Of a stretch of DNA of 64,000 nucleotides, positions 17,553-25,903 are shown piece by piece (the first letter of the stretch is position 1; the number at the start of each line of letters is the position of its first letter). The notes beneath the pieces are model-generated. The model saw nothing but the letters and a program-made list of their open reading frames with translations. It was not told the DNA's origin and ran no database searches. The DNA is taken from NCBI RefSeq assembly GCF_900114115.1, contig NZ_FORX01000001.1, forward strand, positions 124,001-188,000, written 5' to 3'. The DNA is from Desulfomicrobium apsheronum (lineage in GTDB: Bacteria > Desulfobacterota > Desulfovibrionia > Desulfovibrionales > Desulfomicrobiaceae). A program made the translations under genes and the position numbers.

Positions 17553-18326
17553 ATGATGCAATTCGCCCGGACCATGCAGCTCATTGGCGAGGATGGCCTG
17601 GCCCGCCTGCAGGGGGGGACGGTGGCCGTGTTCGGGTTGGGGGCCGTGGGGTCCTATGTGGTGGAGGCTCTGGCTCGGGCCGGAGTGGGGAGCCTGGTTC
17701 TTTTTGACCACGATACCGTAGGGCTCTCCAACATCAATCGGCAACTTTTCGCCCTGCACTCGACCGTGGGCAGACACAAGGCGGATGTGGCTCGGGAACG
17801 GGTGCTGGACATCAACCCGGACTGTCGTGTCGAGGCCCGGGTGCAGTTCGTGGACGGAGACAACGTGGCCGGGCTCATGGAGCCGCGCTTCGATATGGTG
17901 GTGGACGCCATCGACGGCGTTAACTCCAAGGTCAACCTCATCGTGGCAGCACGCGAGGCAGGCCTGCCTGTCGTGGTCAGCATGGGCGCGGCGGCCAAGC
18001 TGGATCCCTCCAAGATCCTGGCTGCGGATATTTCAAAGTCCTTCATGTGCCCCCTGGCCCAGATCATCCGCAAGCGTCTGCGCCGCCGGGGCGTGACCAC
18101 GGACGTGCGCTGCGTCTTCTCCACCGAGGCTGCGCTGAACAAGAACGCTCCGGTCATCGACGAGGGGCTTGAACAAGGCGTCAGCGGCCGTCCGCGCGCG
18201 CCAATCGGGTCCATTTCGTACCTGACGGGCATGTTCGGGCTCTACGTGGCCAGCGAGGTCGTGCGCGTCCTGCTCGGCGGATTCGAACCCGGTAAGGACG
18301 CTGAAAACACTAAGGGGGAAGAATGA
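17553..18326 (+). CDS. tcdA: tRNA threonylcarbamoyladenosine dehydratase (CsdL/TcdA)
   Basis: The 257-residue E1-like (ThiF/HesA) enzyme has the ATP-binding loop VFGLGAVGSYVVEALARAG, then LSNINRQLFAL and DAIDGVNSKVNLI. The C-terminal part matches TcdA (SKSFMCPLAQIIRKRLRRRG). TcdA uses ATP to cyclise t6A37 of ANN-decoding tRNAs to ct6A. The start at 17553 has GGAGG about eight bases upstream, and a second ATG follows directly. The stop overlaps the next gene in ATGA, so the two are translationally coupled. No csdA/csdE partner is visible nearby. Confidence 0.93.
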   Translation: MMQFARTMQLIGEDGLARLQGGTVAVFGLGAVGSYVVEALARAGVGSLVLFDHDTVGLSNINRQLFALHSTVGRHKADVARERVLDINPDCRVEARVQFVDGDNVAGLMEPRFDMVVDAIDGVNSKVNLIVAAREAGLPVVVSMGAAAKLDPSKILAADISKSFMCPLAQIIRKRLRRRGVTTDVRCVFSTEAALNKNAPVIDEGLEQGVSGRPRAPIGSISYLTGMFGLYVASEVVRVLLGGFEPGKDAENTKGEE

Positions 18327-18859
18327 GGACTCGTCTGGCTCTGCTGTGCATGATGGTGTTGCTCTTTTCCTGTTCCCCTAACCAGGATTGGCGCACGGCC
18401 AGTCGCGAACCTGCCGGGATCGCCCCCGATCCGGCCCAGACTCCCGAGGCCGTGCTGCATGTTTACGGAGCCGACGCCTGGGGCTGGCGGGGCTGGTTCG
18501 CCATCCATACCTGGGTCGCGGCCAAACGCACAGGGGAAGATTCCTACACGGTGTACGATGTGGTCGGCTGGAGGGCGTACAGGGGCAACCCGGTCGTGGG
18601 CATTGCCAAGGACGCGCCCGACCGCCACTGGTACGGTGCCCCGCCCCGTTTGCTCGTGGAACACAGGGGGCCGGGCGTGGACGAGATGATCGACGCCGTG
18701 GACCGCGCCGCCAGAAATTACCCGTGGCCAACGGAATACAAGGCCTTCCCCGGCCCCAACAGCAACACCTTCGTGGCCTGGATCGGCAGACAAGTCCCGG
18801 AACTGGGCCTGAACCTGCCTTTTTCCGCCATAGGCAGCGGGTACGCTGCTTCCAGGTGA
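18323..18859 (+). CDS. DUF3750 family lipoprotein
   Basis: The 178-residue protein begins with a lipoprotein signal (MRTRLALLCMMVLLFSC, Cys at residue 17). The DUF3750 body is rich in Trp and Tyr (WGWRGWFAIHTWVAAKR and RHWYGAPPRLLVEHRG). It ends with NTFVAWIGRQVPELGLNLP. The conserved His, Asp, Asn and Trp residues suggest an enzymatic or binding role in the envelope, but the family has no assigned function. It overlaps tcdA by four bases (ATGA). That linkage is probably transcriptional convenience, as tcdA acts in the cytoplasm. Confidence 0.82.
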   Translation: MRTRLALLCMMVLLFSCSPNQDWRTASREPAGIAPDPAQTPEAVLHVYGADAWGWRGWFAIHTWVAAKRTGEDSYTVYDVVGWRAYRGNPVVGIAKDAPDRHWYGAPPRLLVEHRGPGVDEMIDAVDRAARNYPWPTEYKAFPGPNSNTFVAWIGRQVPELGLNLPFSAIGSGYAASR

Positions 18860-18949
18860 TCATTGGCTGGGGCGACTGGCCGTGTCAAAGCTAGGTCCCC
18901 AAATTGACCATCTTTGGGTTGAAGATTCTTTAACAAATTAGAATCATGC

Positions 18950-18986
18950 AAAAAAAAGACCCCGCGATCAGAAGATGCGCGGGGTC
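18950..18986 (-). terminator. Intrinsic terminator of wrbA
   Basis: GACCCCGCG (18958-18966) pairs with CGCGGGGTC (18978-18986). On the minus strand the hairpin is followed by eight T residues (complement of the A-run at 18950-18957). It lies 21 bp after the wrbA stop. Confidence 0.92.
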
Positions 18987-19007
18987 GGTTCGTACCTGCA
19001 GCGGCTT

Positions 19008-19619
19008 TCAGCCCTTGAGCTTCAAACCGATTTCGGCCAGGTATCTGGCCTGGAAGCGTACTCCCTCAAGCTCGTTCTCCGAAGGCTGCCTGGAGCCGTC
19101 GCCACCGGCGATGGTGCTGGCTCCGTAGGGCGAACCGCCGGTGATCTCGTCAATGCGCATCTGGCCCTGGAATGCATAGGGCAGACCGACCACCACCATG
19201 CCCTGATGCAGCAGATAGGTGTGAAAGGACAGAATCGTCGATTCCTGCCCGCCGTGCTGGGTCGCGCTGGACGCGAATACCCCGCCGGGCTTGCCGACCA
19301 GGGCACCCTTCATCCACAGCCCACCGGTCGAGTCCAGAAATTGCCTCATCTGGGCGGTCATGTTGCCAAAGCGTGTCGGAGTGCCAAACAGCACGGCATC
19401 GGCTTCCGCCAATTCCTCGACCGTGACTACCGGCACATCGGCCTGCGCCTTGGCCGCTTCCAGCGCGCCCATCTTGCCCAGGATGTCATCGCTCAACGTT
19501 TCACTCACGCGGCGCAGGGTCACTTCTACTCCCGGAATTTCACGGGCCGCAGCAGCGGCTGCTTCTGCCATGGTACGGATATGCCCGTAGGCCGAATAAT
19601 AAATTATCAGCATTTTCAT
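19008..19619 (-). CDS. wrbA: NAD(P)H:quinone oxidoreductase, WrbA type
   Basis: The 203-residue flavodoxin-like protein starts at 19619, where GGAG lies seven bases upstream; the frame is open to 19679. FMN-binding elements are visible in [35 protein letters not shown] and [13 protein letters not shown]. WrbA enzymes reduce quinones by two electrons, avoiding semiquinone radicals, and are part of oxidative-stress protection in anaerobes as well. A TTGTGA/TCACAA inverted repeat lies 17 bp upstream of the start. It has its own strong terminator. Confidence 0.93.
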   Translation of the reverse strand: MKMLIIYYSAYGHIRTMAEAAAAAAREIPGVEVTLRRVSETLSDDILGKMGALEAAKAQADVPVVTVEELAEADAVLFGTPTRFGNMTAQMRQFLDSTGGLWMKGALVGKPGGVFASSATQHGGQESTILSFHTYLLHQGMVVVGLPYAFQGQMRIDEITGGSPYGASTIAGGDGSRQPSENELEGVRFQARYLAEIGLKLKG

Positions 19620-19635
19620 GATTACTCTCCATAAG

Positions 19636-19657
19636 TTGTGATCAGGATTAGTCACAA
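19636..19657. promoter_or_regulatory. Inverted repeat operator candidate upstream of wrbA
   Basis: TTGTGA (19636-19641) and TCACAA (19652-19657) are perfect inverted arms separated by 10 bp. They sit 17 bp upstream of the wrbA start codon, where a repressor would block transcription. The half-sites resemble CRP/FNR and Rex half-sites, but the 10-bp spacing fits neither consensus, so the regulator is unassigned. Confidence 0.45.
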
Positions 19658-19698
19658 TGTTGATGGTTTTGGTAGGCATTACTATTGACGAGTTTATT

Positions 19699-19785
19699 GA
19701 TACGAGTCAAGGGCACCGGCCGAAATGATACGAAAACCCTGTTCTTTTCGTGCTTTGATACGGGATTTTACGGCGTAAGGATACG
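19699..19785. repeat. Four GATACG direct repeats upstream of wrbA
   Basis: GATACG occurs at 19699, 19727, 19757 and 19780, all in one orientation, with start-to-start spacings of 28, 30 and 23 bp. Two copies continue as GATACGAAAA. They lie in the 223-bp gap between wrbA and the PP-loop gene. Roughly helical-phase spacing suggests a multi-site binding region, though chance is not excluded. Confidence 0.4.
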
Positions 19786-19842
19786 AAAAAGGAGGGCTGG
19801 AGGCAAAGAATGGGTGATTCGAGGCGGAAAATGTCGAAACGG

Positions 19843-20916
19843 TCAGATTTCGTCCAGTGTTCGCTCCCAAATCTTCTGCTGCGCCCGGGTCTGGGGCCAG
19901 GTCAGATTGTCCTCGAAGCCGTGGGGCCTGTCGGGACGGACTGAAATGATGCGTTCCTCGCCATGGCGCTCGATGGAAACTTCCACGGCATCCTCGTGCA
20001 TTCTGGCCTTTGGGGAAAAGGATGCCAGGCAGGCCGCCGCTTCGGCCAGGATCTCATCGGTCCAGTTCAGCCCGGGAATCGGGACGCCGACGGCGCTGGG
20101 CCCGGGGAAGCTTTTGAGTTCGAGGACGTACTGTTCGGGGCTGACCAGTTTCAGGAGTTTCTGGTTGTCCCTGTGATCCCGGCCCATGACCATCCAGTGG
20201 CCGGTGACCGTGTCGGCCTCCCTGCGCCAGAGCTGTCGGCCGACGTTGGCCAGATCGAAATATGGGGCAAGGGGTTTGGGGAATGTTCGCATGATGGGCC
20301 AGTAGCGCCGGGCCGATTCCCGTTCTCCGAGGCGGCATCCGCCAGCCTGGGTCGGAATTTTGGTCACGCCCAGCTCCTTGGCCAGGGCGTATTGTCCTTT
20401 GCGTCCGCGGCCGACCAGGGAGCGCAGCTTGGCGCGATCGATCAGCCCTGATTCCTCCATGGGCGTGACGGGAAGCAGTCCCGCGCTTAGAGGGCGCAGC
20501 AGCACTTCGCGGACATCGGCGTCGTTGCGGATGATGTTCAGGGTGTCTGCGCGTTGCGACATGGGACGCTGCCCGAGAACCTCGCCGGAAATTATGTATG
20601 ATGCTCCATAGACCGGCAGCAGCTTTTTGGCCCGGCGCAGCATGAGGATCTTGCAATCCACACAGGGGTTCAGGACCTTGCCGAAGCCGTGGGGAGGGAA
20701 GGCGGCCATGAGGTCCACGAATTCCTGACCCACGTCGATGGTCGTGATGGGGATGCCGTATTCCCGTTCCCATTCGGGCACCTGCTCCGGCTTGCCGAAA
20801 AAAGGACTGACGAAATGCAGCCCCAGGACCTTGTGTCCGAGGCTTTGCATCAGCTTGCTGGCCAGGATGCTGTCCAGGCCGCCGGAGAAAAGGGAAAGCG
20901 CGTCAAAGGTGTTCAT
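19843..20916 (-). CDS. ThiI-like PP-loop ATPase fused to an NFACT-R-like domain (predicted tRNA thiolation)
   Basis: The start at 20916 (MNTFDALSLFSGGLDS) gives 357 residues; the frame is open to 21090. The PP-loop SGGLDS, a CVDCK motif near residue 90 and SGEVLGQRPMSQRA are characteristic of ThiI-like tRNA sulfur-transfer enzymes. Near residue 265 the segment MGRDHRDNQKLLKLV followed by ELKSFPGPS resembles the NFACT-R (DUF814) RNA-binding pattern (GRN..QN..L and PG). Such a fusion fits an RNA-modifying role. Substrate nucleotide and sulfur donor are unknown. The gene is divergent from recA. Confidence 0.8.
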   Translation of the reverse strand: MNTFDALSLFSGGLDSILASKLMQSLGHKVLGLHFVSPFFGKPEQVPEWEREYGIPITTIDVGQEFVDLMAAFPPHGFGKVLNPCVDCKILMLRRAKKLLPVYGASYIISGEVLGQRPMSQRADTLNIIRNDADVREVLLRPLSAGLLPVTPMEESGLIDRAKLRSLVGRGRKGQYALAKELGVTKIPTQAGGCRLGERESARRYWPIMRTFPKPLAPYFDLANVGRQLWRREADTVTGHWMVMGRDHRDNQKLLKLVSPEQYVLELKSFPGPSAVGVPIPGLNWTDEILAEAAACLASFSPKARMHEDAVEVSIERHGEERIISVRPDRPHGFEDNLTWPQTRAQQKIWERTLDEI

Positions 20917-21107
20917 GACCCGTGCTGCTAGCCAAAGCCCGGGAGAGGCGCAAGGATGAAAAATACATACGAGCCCCCCATTTTCACGCACTGCGCGGGA
21001 ATTGTACGAATTTCCCGGCGACCTGAAGAATTGTCTTCCAAAACCATATTTGCTACGAATCACTGCTTGTCCGTTTTTCGGAAACCCCAACTTTCATGGA
21101 GCTGCTC

Positions 21108-22166
21108 ATGGCCCGACCAAAAAACGTTTCTCCCGAAGATGCCCGCCGCGAAGCGCTGGAAACCGCGCTGGCAACAATCGAGCGCCGCTACGGCCTGGGC
21201 TCGGTCATGCGTCTTTCCGATACATCCCATCAGGTGGTCCCGGTCATTCCCACGGGTTCCATCGGTCTTGATCTGGCGCTGGGCGTGGGCGGCATTCCGC
21301 GCGGCCGGGTCACTGAAATTTTCGGGCCTGAATCCTCCGGTAAAACCACCCAGGCCCTGCACATCATCGCCGAAGCCCAGAAGCGCGGCGGCGTGGCGGC
21401 CTTCATCGACGCCGAGCACGCCCTGGATATCAACTATGCCCGCAGGCTCGGGGTCAAGACCGAAGATCTGCTCATCTCGCAGCCCGACTACGGCGAGCAG
21501 GCCCTGGAGATCGCGGACATGCTGGTCCGTTCCAGCGCCGTGGACGTGGTCGTGGTCGACTCCGTGGCCGCCCTCATCCCCCAGGCCGAACTGGAAGGAA
21601 GCATGGGCGAGACCCAGGTCGGCGGACAGGCCCGGCTCATGTCTCATGCCATGCGTAAGCTGACCGGCACGATCCACAAGTCGCGCACATCCATCATCTT
21701 CATCAACCAGTTGCGCATGAAGATCGGCATGACCGGTTACGGCAGCCCCGAGACGACCACCGGCGGCAATGCGCTGAAGTTCTACGCCTCCGTGCGTCTG
21801 GACCTGCGCCGCATCCAGACCCTCAAGGACAAGGAAGAGTCCTACGGCAACCGGGTGCGGGTCAAGGTCGTCAAGAACAAGATGGCTCCGCCCTTCCGCG
21901 AAGCCGAGTACGACGTGCTTTTCGGCACCGGCATTTCGCGCGTTGGGGAACTGCTCGACCTTGGCGTTGAGCAGGGCATCGTCGACAAGAGCGGCGCCTG
22001 GTACGCCTTCGGTTCGGAGCGGCTGGGCCAGGGCAAGGAGAACGTGCGCGCCTTTTTGCAGGATAACGACGATTTGCGCACGCAGATCGAACGCGCCCTG
22101 CTCGAACACCTGGGCATGCCCGTTCCGGAGCAGGAAGCGCCGGTTGAGCTCGCGCCCGTCGAATAG
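21108..22166 (+). CDS. recA: Recombinase RecA
   Basis: The 352-residue protein drives homologous strand exchange and LexA self-cleavage. Walker A is GPESSGKTT, followed by [20 protein letters not shown] and the L2 loop [20 protein letters not shown] with [12 protein letters not shown]. The ATG at 21108 has GGAG six bases upstream and is preferred to the ATG at 21096. The last 25 residues are acidic, as usual. No LexA box could be recognised upstream, so SOS control is not shown. Confidence 0.97.
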   Translation: MARPKNVSPEDARREALETALATIERRYGLGSVMRLSDTSHQVVPVIPTGSIGLDLALGVGGIPRGRVTEIFGPESSGKTTQALHIIAEAQKRGGVAAFIDAEHALDINYARRLGVKTEDLLISQPDYGEQALEIADMLVRSSAVDVVVVDSVAALIPQAELEGSMGETQVGGQARLMSHAMRKLTGTIHKSRTSIIFINQLRMKIGMTGYGSPETTTGGNALKFYASVRLDLRRIQTLKDKEESYGNRVRVKVVKNKMAPPFREAEYDVLFGTGISRVGELLDLGVEQGIVDKSGAWYAFGSERLGQGKENVRAFLQDNDDLRTQIERALLEHLGMPVPEQEAPVELAPVE

Positions 22167-22210
22167 CTTTTTTTGGCTGAATTTTTTTCGTTGAACGTAA
22201 AGTGAAAAGC

Positions 22211-22238
22211 ATGGATTTCCGCCTTTGCGGGGATGACG
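22211..22238. repeat. Dispersed hairpin repeat, copy 1
   Basis: A 28-bp unit with an imperfect stem (22215-22222 with 22227-22234, loop CTTT). Its reverse complement matches 29271-29298 at 25 of 28 positions, and a related unit lies at 29186-29205. It sits between recA and alaS. Confidence 0.7.
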
Positions 22239-22349
22239 ACAAACTGCCGCGTCAGGGATGCGTCATTTCCGTCAAGGCTTAAGTCTGTGCCTTTTTTATA
22301 AATATCTAGGCCCTGCAAGGAACAGGCAGGGTGAAACGAGGTGGATAAA

Positions 22350-24989
22350 GTGATCAGTGCCGGCGAAATTCGCAAACGGTTTTTGGAATATTTCCGGGAG
22401 CATGGACACAGCGTGCAGCCCAGCTCATCCTTGGTGCCCCAGGACGACCCGACCCTTCTGTTCACCAACGCGGGTATGGTCCAATTCAAGAAAATCTTCC
22501 TGGGCCAGGAAAAACGCGATTACACAAGGGCGGCTACATCCCAGAAATGTCTGCGTGTCGGCGGCAAGCACAACGATCTTGAAAACGTGGGACGCACTGC
22601 GCGCCACCACACCTTTTTCGAGATGCTCGGCAATTTTTCCTTTGGCGATTATTTCAAGGAAGACGCCATCCGTCTGGCCTGGAATTTCGTGACCGTGGAG
22701 CTGGGGCTCGATAAGGAAAAGCTCTTTGTGTCCATCTTCCGTGATGACGACGAAGCGGGAGAACTGTGGCGCAAGGTGGCCGGTGTGCCCACCGAGCGCA
22801 TCTTCCGCCTGGGCGAGAAGGACAATTTTTGGGCCATGGGCGACACCGGCCCTTGCGGCCCGTGTTCCGAAATCTATGTGGACCAGGGCGCGGACATGGC
22901 CTGCGGCCCGGACTGCGGCATCGGCAAGTGCGACTGCGACAGGTACCTTGAAATCTGGAACTTGGTCTTCATGCAGTTCAATCGTTCCGAGGACGGAATC
23001 CTGACCCCCCTGCCCAAGCCCAGCATCGACACGGGCATGGGTCTTGAGCGCATCACGGCCGTTTGTCAGGGCAAGCGCTCCAATTTCGACACCGACCTTT
23101 TCCAGGGCCTCATCCAGACCATGGCCAAAAAGGCAGGCGTGGCCTACCATCAGGGCGAGGACTCGGACACGGCGCTGCGCGTCATCGCCGACCACAGCCG
23201 TTCCATCGCCTTTCTTCTGGCCGACGGCATGCTGCCTTCCAATGAAGGTCGCGGCTATGTGCTGCGCCGTCTGATCCGCCGCGCCTATCGCTTCGGCAAG
23301 CTGCTCGGCTTTGACGAACCCTTTCTGTGCGACACCGCTGACCAGGTCGTGAGCGAGATGGGCGGCACTTTTCCGGAGCTCGTCGCCAGCAGGGAGTTCA
23401 TGGTTCGCGTCGTCCGTCAGGAAGAAGAGCGTTTTGGCGAAACCCTGGACAAGGGCCTGCGCATTTTGGAGGACGAGATGGCCGACCTGAAGGCGAAGGG
23501 CCTTTCGACCATCAGCGGGGAGACGGCTTTCAAGCTTTATGACACGTACGGTTTTCCGCTCGATATCGTCAACGACATCGCCGAAAAACAGGGCTTCAGC
23601 GTGGATGAAGCCGGTTTTCGCGAGCACATGGCCGTGCAGAAGAAGAAGTCCAAGCAGGCCTGGGCGGGTTCCGGCGACAAGGGTCTGGCCGGTCAGTTCG
23701 CGGCCCTCACTGGAGCTGGGCTGGAGTCGGAGTTTATCGGCTACGATTGCCTGACCGCGACCAGCCGCATTGTCGCACTGCTTGACGCCGAGGGGCAGCC
23801 GGTCGAGCGTCTGAATTCCGGCACGGGCTTCATGGTCACCTTGAAGACCCCCTTCTACGGCGAATCGGGCGGACAGATGGGAGACACTGGCCGTGTGCAG
23901 GCGCCCACGGGCAGCGCCAGAGTCCTGGACACCCTGAAGCCCGCTGCCGGACTTCTCGTGCACAAGATCGAAGTCGGCGGCGGAGAGATCCTGGCCGATC
24001 AGGAAGTGGAACTTTTTGTCGAGGAGGGCGAGCGCATCGCCACGGCACGCAACCACTCCTCCACCCACCTGCTGCACGCGGCCCTGCGCCGGGTGCTGGG
24101 CGAGCATGTCAAGCAGGCCGGGTCCCTGGTCGGGCCGTCACGGTTGCGTTTCGACTTCACGCACATAAGCGGCCTTTCGGCGGAGGAACTGCAAAAGGTC
24201 GAGGACGAGGTCAATCGGGCCATCCTGGCCGACGCGCCCATTGTCACCCAGGTCATGTCCTATGATGCTGCCGTGCAACAGAAGCAGGCCATGGCCCTTT
24301 TCGGGGAAAAATACGAGGCCGACGTGCGTGTGGTCGAGATGGCGGGCGAATCCGTGGAACTCTGCGGCGGAACCCATCTGTCCTCCACTGGTCAGGCCGG
24401 AACATTCGTCATTCTTTCCGAGGCGGGCATCGCCGCCGGTGTGCGCCGCATCGAAGCCCTGACCGGTTGGGACGCCCTGCGTCACTGGCAGGCGCAGCGC
24501 GAGGAAGTGCGCTCGGCGGCAGCCGCGCTCAAGGCCGCGCCTCATGAGCTGGGCAAGAAGATCATCGTCCTGCAGGATCAGTCCAAGGCGCTGGCCCGCG
24601 AGCTGCAAGCCTTGCAGGCCAGGGTCATGTCCGAGAGCGGCAAGGATCTGGCATCGGAGGCCAAGGACATCGCCGGAATGAAGGTGCTGGCCAGAAAGAT
24701 CGACGCTCCGGACATGAATGCGCTCAGGAATCTCATGGACGACCTGCGCTCCAAGCTCTCAAGCGGCATCATCGCCCTGGCCGCCGAGATCGACGGCAAG
24801 GCCATGCTCGTGCTCGCGGTCAGCAAGGATTTGCACGGGCGCTACACGGCCCCGGCGCTCATCAAGGAGGTCTCGGGAGAGATCAAGGGCGGCGGCGGCG
24901 GCCGGCCAGATCTGGCTCAGGCCGGAGGCTCGGAGCCAGAGGGCATAGACCGGGCGCTGGCGAAGCTGGAAGCCTTCCTCGCCAAATAG
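22350..24989 (+). CDS. alaS: Alanine-tRNA ligase
   Basis: This is 879 residues from the GTG at 22350, which has GAGGTG six bases upstream and gives the normal N-terminus ([14 protein letters not shown]). Another GTG at 22341 is possible. Class II motifs are present ([19 protein letters not shown] and [19 protein letters not shown]). The editing-domain zinc site is visible in [15 protein letters not shown] and [15 protein letters not shown]. The C-terminal C-Ala domain ends [14 protein letters not shown]. It charges tRNA-Ala and deacylates Ser- and Gly-tRNA-Ala. A terminator follows directly. Confidence 0.97.
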   Translation: MISAGEIRKRFLEYFREHGHSVQPSSSLVPQDDPTLLFTNAGMVQFKKIFLGQEKRDYTRAATSQKCLRVGGKHNDLENVGRTARHHTFFEMLGNFSFGDYFKEDAIRLAWNFVTVELGLDKEKLFVSIFRDDDEAGELWRKVAGVPTERIFRLGEKDNFWAMGDTGPCGPCSEIYVDQGADMACGPDCGIGKCDCDRYLEIWNLVFMQFNRSEDGILTPLPKPSIDTGMGLERITAVCQGKRSNFDTDLFQGLIQTMAKKAGVAYHQGEDSDTALRVIADHSRSIAFLLADGMLPSNEGRGYVLRRLIRRAYRFGKLLGFDEPFLCDTADQVVSEMGGTFPELVASREFMVRVVRQEEERFGETLDKGLRILEDEMADLKAKGLSTISGETAFKLYDTYGFPLDIVNDIAEKQGFSVDEAGFREHMAVQKKKSKQAWAGSGDKGLAGQFAALTGAGLESEFIGYDCLTATSRIVALLDAEGQPVERLNSGTGFMVTLKTPFYGESGGQMGDTGRVQAPTGSARVLDTLKPAAGLLVHKIEVGGGEILADQEVELFVEEGERIATARNHSSTHLLHAALRRVLGEHVKQAGSLVGPSRLRFDFTHISGLSAEELQKVEDEVNRAILADAPIVTQVMSYDAAVQQKQAMALFGEKYEADVRVVEMAGESVELCGGTHLSSTGQAGTFVILSEAGIAAGVRRIEALTGWDALRHWQAQREEVRSAAAALKAAPHELGKKIIVLQDQSKALARELQALQARVMSESGKDLASEAKDIAGMKVLARKIDAPDMNALRNLMDDLRSKLSSGIIALAAEIDGKAMLVLAVSKDLHGRYTAPALIKEVSGEIKGGGGGRPDLAQAGGSEPEGIDRALAKLEAFLAK

Positions 24990-24996
24990 AAGCAAG

Positions 24997-25026
24997 GAGC
25001 CGCCGAACATGGCGGCTCTTTTTTTT
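24997..25026 (+). terminator. Intrinsic terminator of alaS
   Basis: GAGCCGCC (24997-25004) pairs perfectly with GGCGGCTC (25011-25018) around GAACAT, followed by eight T residues. Confidence 0.95.
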
Positions 25027-25129
25027 AGGCAAGACCAGGGCGCGAATTTTCCTCGCGGACGCATCGAAGCGCCCCGCGTGGCGGGATTTGGCAGGGTTTA
25101 CAATGCGTTTTCTGGTTCGGCCCGAAGGA

Positions 25130-25495
25130 CTACACCGTCACGCTGATCATGGGATTGACGGTGCGGGTCTGAAAGGCCTGCTGGCTGTAGGCGCCTGCGC
25201 GGATGCGCTGCAGGTTCGCGTTTTGGGAATAGTCTCCGGCGGGCCTGTACGGGGAAACGTGCTGGGTCAGGTACTGAAGCTCCAGCTCCTGCGCGAAATC
25301 CTTGAGGATTTTTGGCGCGGGTTCGTCCAGGGAGATGTTCTGGGTGCTCAGGCTTACGCCGAGCTTGCCGAGCTGCACGGCGACGGTGCGCGTGGACACC
25401 TTGGCCATGAGCATTTCCCGCGACTGCCCGCCATTCCACTTCACGTCGGAGCCAAGGCTCTGACTGGAATATGAACTTAGGGGATCGACGGTCAT
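25130..25495 (-). CDS. Hypothetical 121-residue protein
   Basis: The ATG at 25495 has AGGAAGGA seven bases upstream and gives MTVDPLSSYSSQSLGSDVKW; the open frame extends to 25597 but without support. The protein is polar, has no signal peptide or membrane segment, and ends in a hydrophobic beta-like tail (RTVNPMISVTV). A helical segment PAPKILKDFAQELELQYLTQ lies in the middle. I do not recognise a family. The good ribosome-binding site and ordinary codon use argue that it is real. It is divergent from the candidate RNA and ricT. Confidence 0.65.
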   Translation of the reverse strand: MTVDPLSSYSSQSLGSDVKWNGGQSREMLMAKVSTRTVAVQLGKLGVSLSTQNISLDEPAPKILKDFAQELELQYLTQHVSPYRPAGDYSQNANLQRIRAGAYSQQAFQTRTVNPMISVTV

Positions 25496-25586
25496 GGGGA
25501 AGTCCTTCCTGCACGGGATTTTAGTACTGCTTACGATTGCCGGGGGATTTTGACAAGCACGAGAAAAATGCCGCCTTCCCGGCAAC

Positions 25587-25840
25587 TTGCATGACAAGCT
25601 GCGCGGCCTGAAGCATGCGGAGTGCGGGAGCGTACGCTACCTGGGGCAGGTTTCGCCGTCTTTGGGGGCGTCATCAAAGCGCCTTCGGGCAAAGGCACAT
25701 AAGCCCTTTGCCATGGGGCGTGGGTGCCACGGGCCCCGGAAATCGCGCGAAGGCCGGGACTTCTCCAGCTTGTCACTTTCGTATTCTCCCGATACACAAC
25801 CGGTTCCGGGTATTCGCTCGGAACCGGTTGTTTGCGCTTT
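25587..25840 (+). ncRNA. Candidate structured RNA ending in an intrinsic terminator
   Basis: No plausible protein is encoded on the plus strand here, yet a strong terminator hairpin closes the region at 25796-25831. Upstream lie many potential stems: AGCGTACGCT (25629-25638), GGCG/CGCC (25667-25683), GGCAAAGG with CCTTTGCC (25688-25712), and GGGGC-GTGG with CCAC-GCCCC (25715-25737). The 5' end is uncertain. It does not show the tmRNA, SRP RNA or RNase P signatures I can recall. A 5' leader of ricT is the alternative. Confidence 0.35.
25796..25840 (+). terminator. Strong hairpin with T-rich tail upstream of ricT
   Basis: Twelve base pairs (25796-25807 with 25820-25831, containing AACCGGTT in each arm) enclose a 12-base loop and are followed by TTGCGCTTTT. 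It lies 64 bp before the ricT start with no coding gene upstream on this strand. It therefore ends either an RNA gene or an attenuated leader. Confidence 0.65.
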
Positions 25841-25903
25841 TGCGCACCGTGAATCCGTTACCGTTTTTCCGTTGCCGTCGACAGGCAAATTTTAGGATAT
25901 GTT

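Noticed and set aside
25587-25895. 102-codon plus-strand frame in the candidate RNA region
   Set aside because: It is rich in Ser, Arg, Gly and Pro without pattern, runs through the terminator hairpin, and has no ribosome-binding site. The hairpin density fits RNA better.
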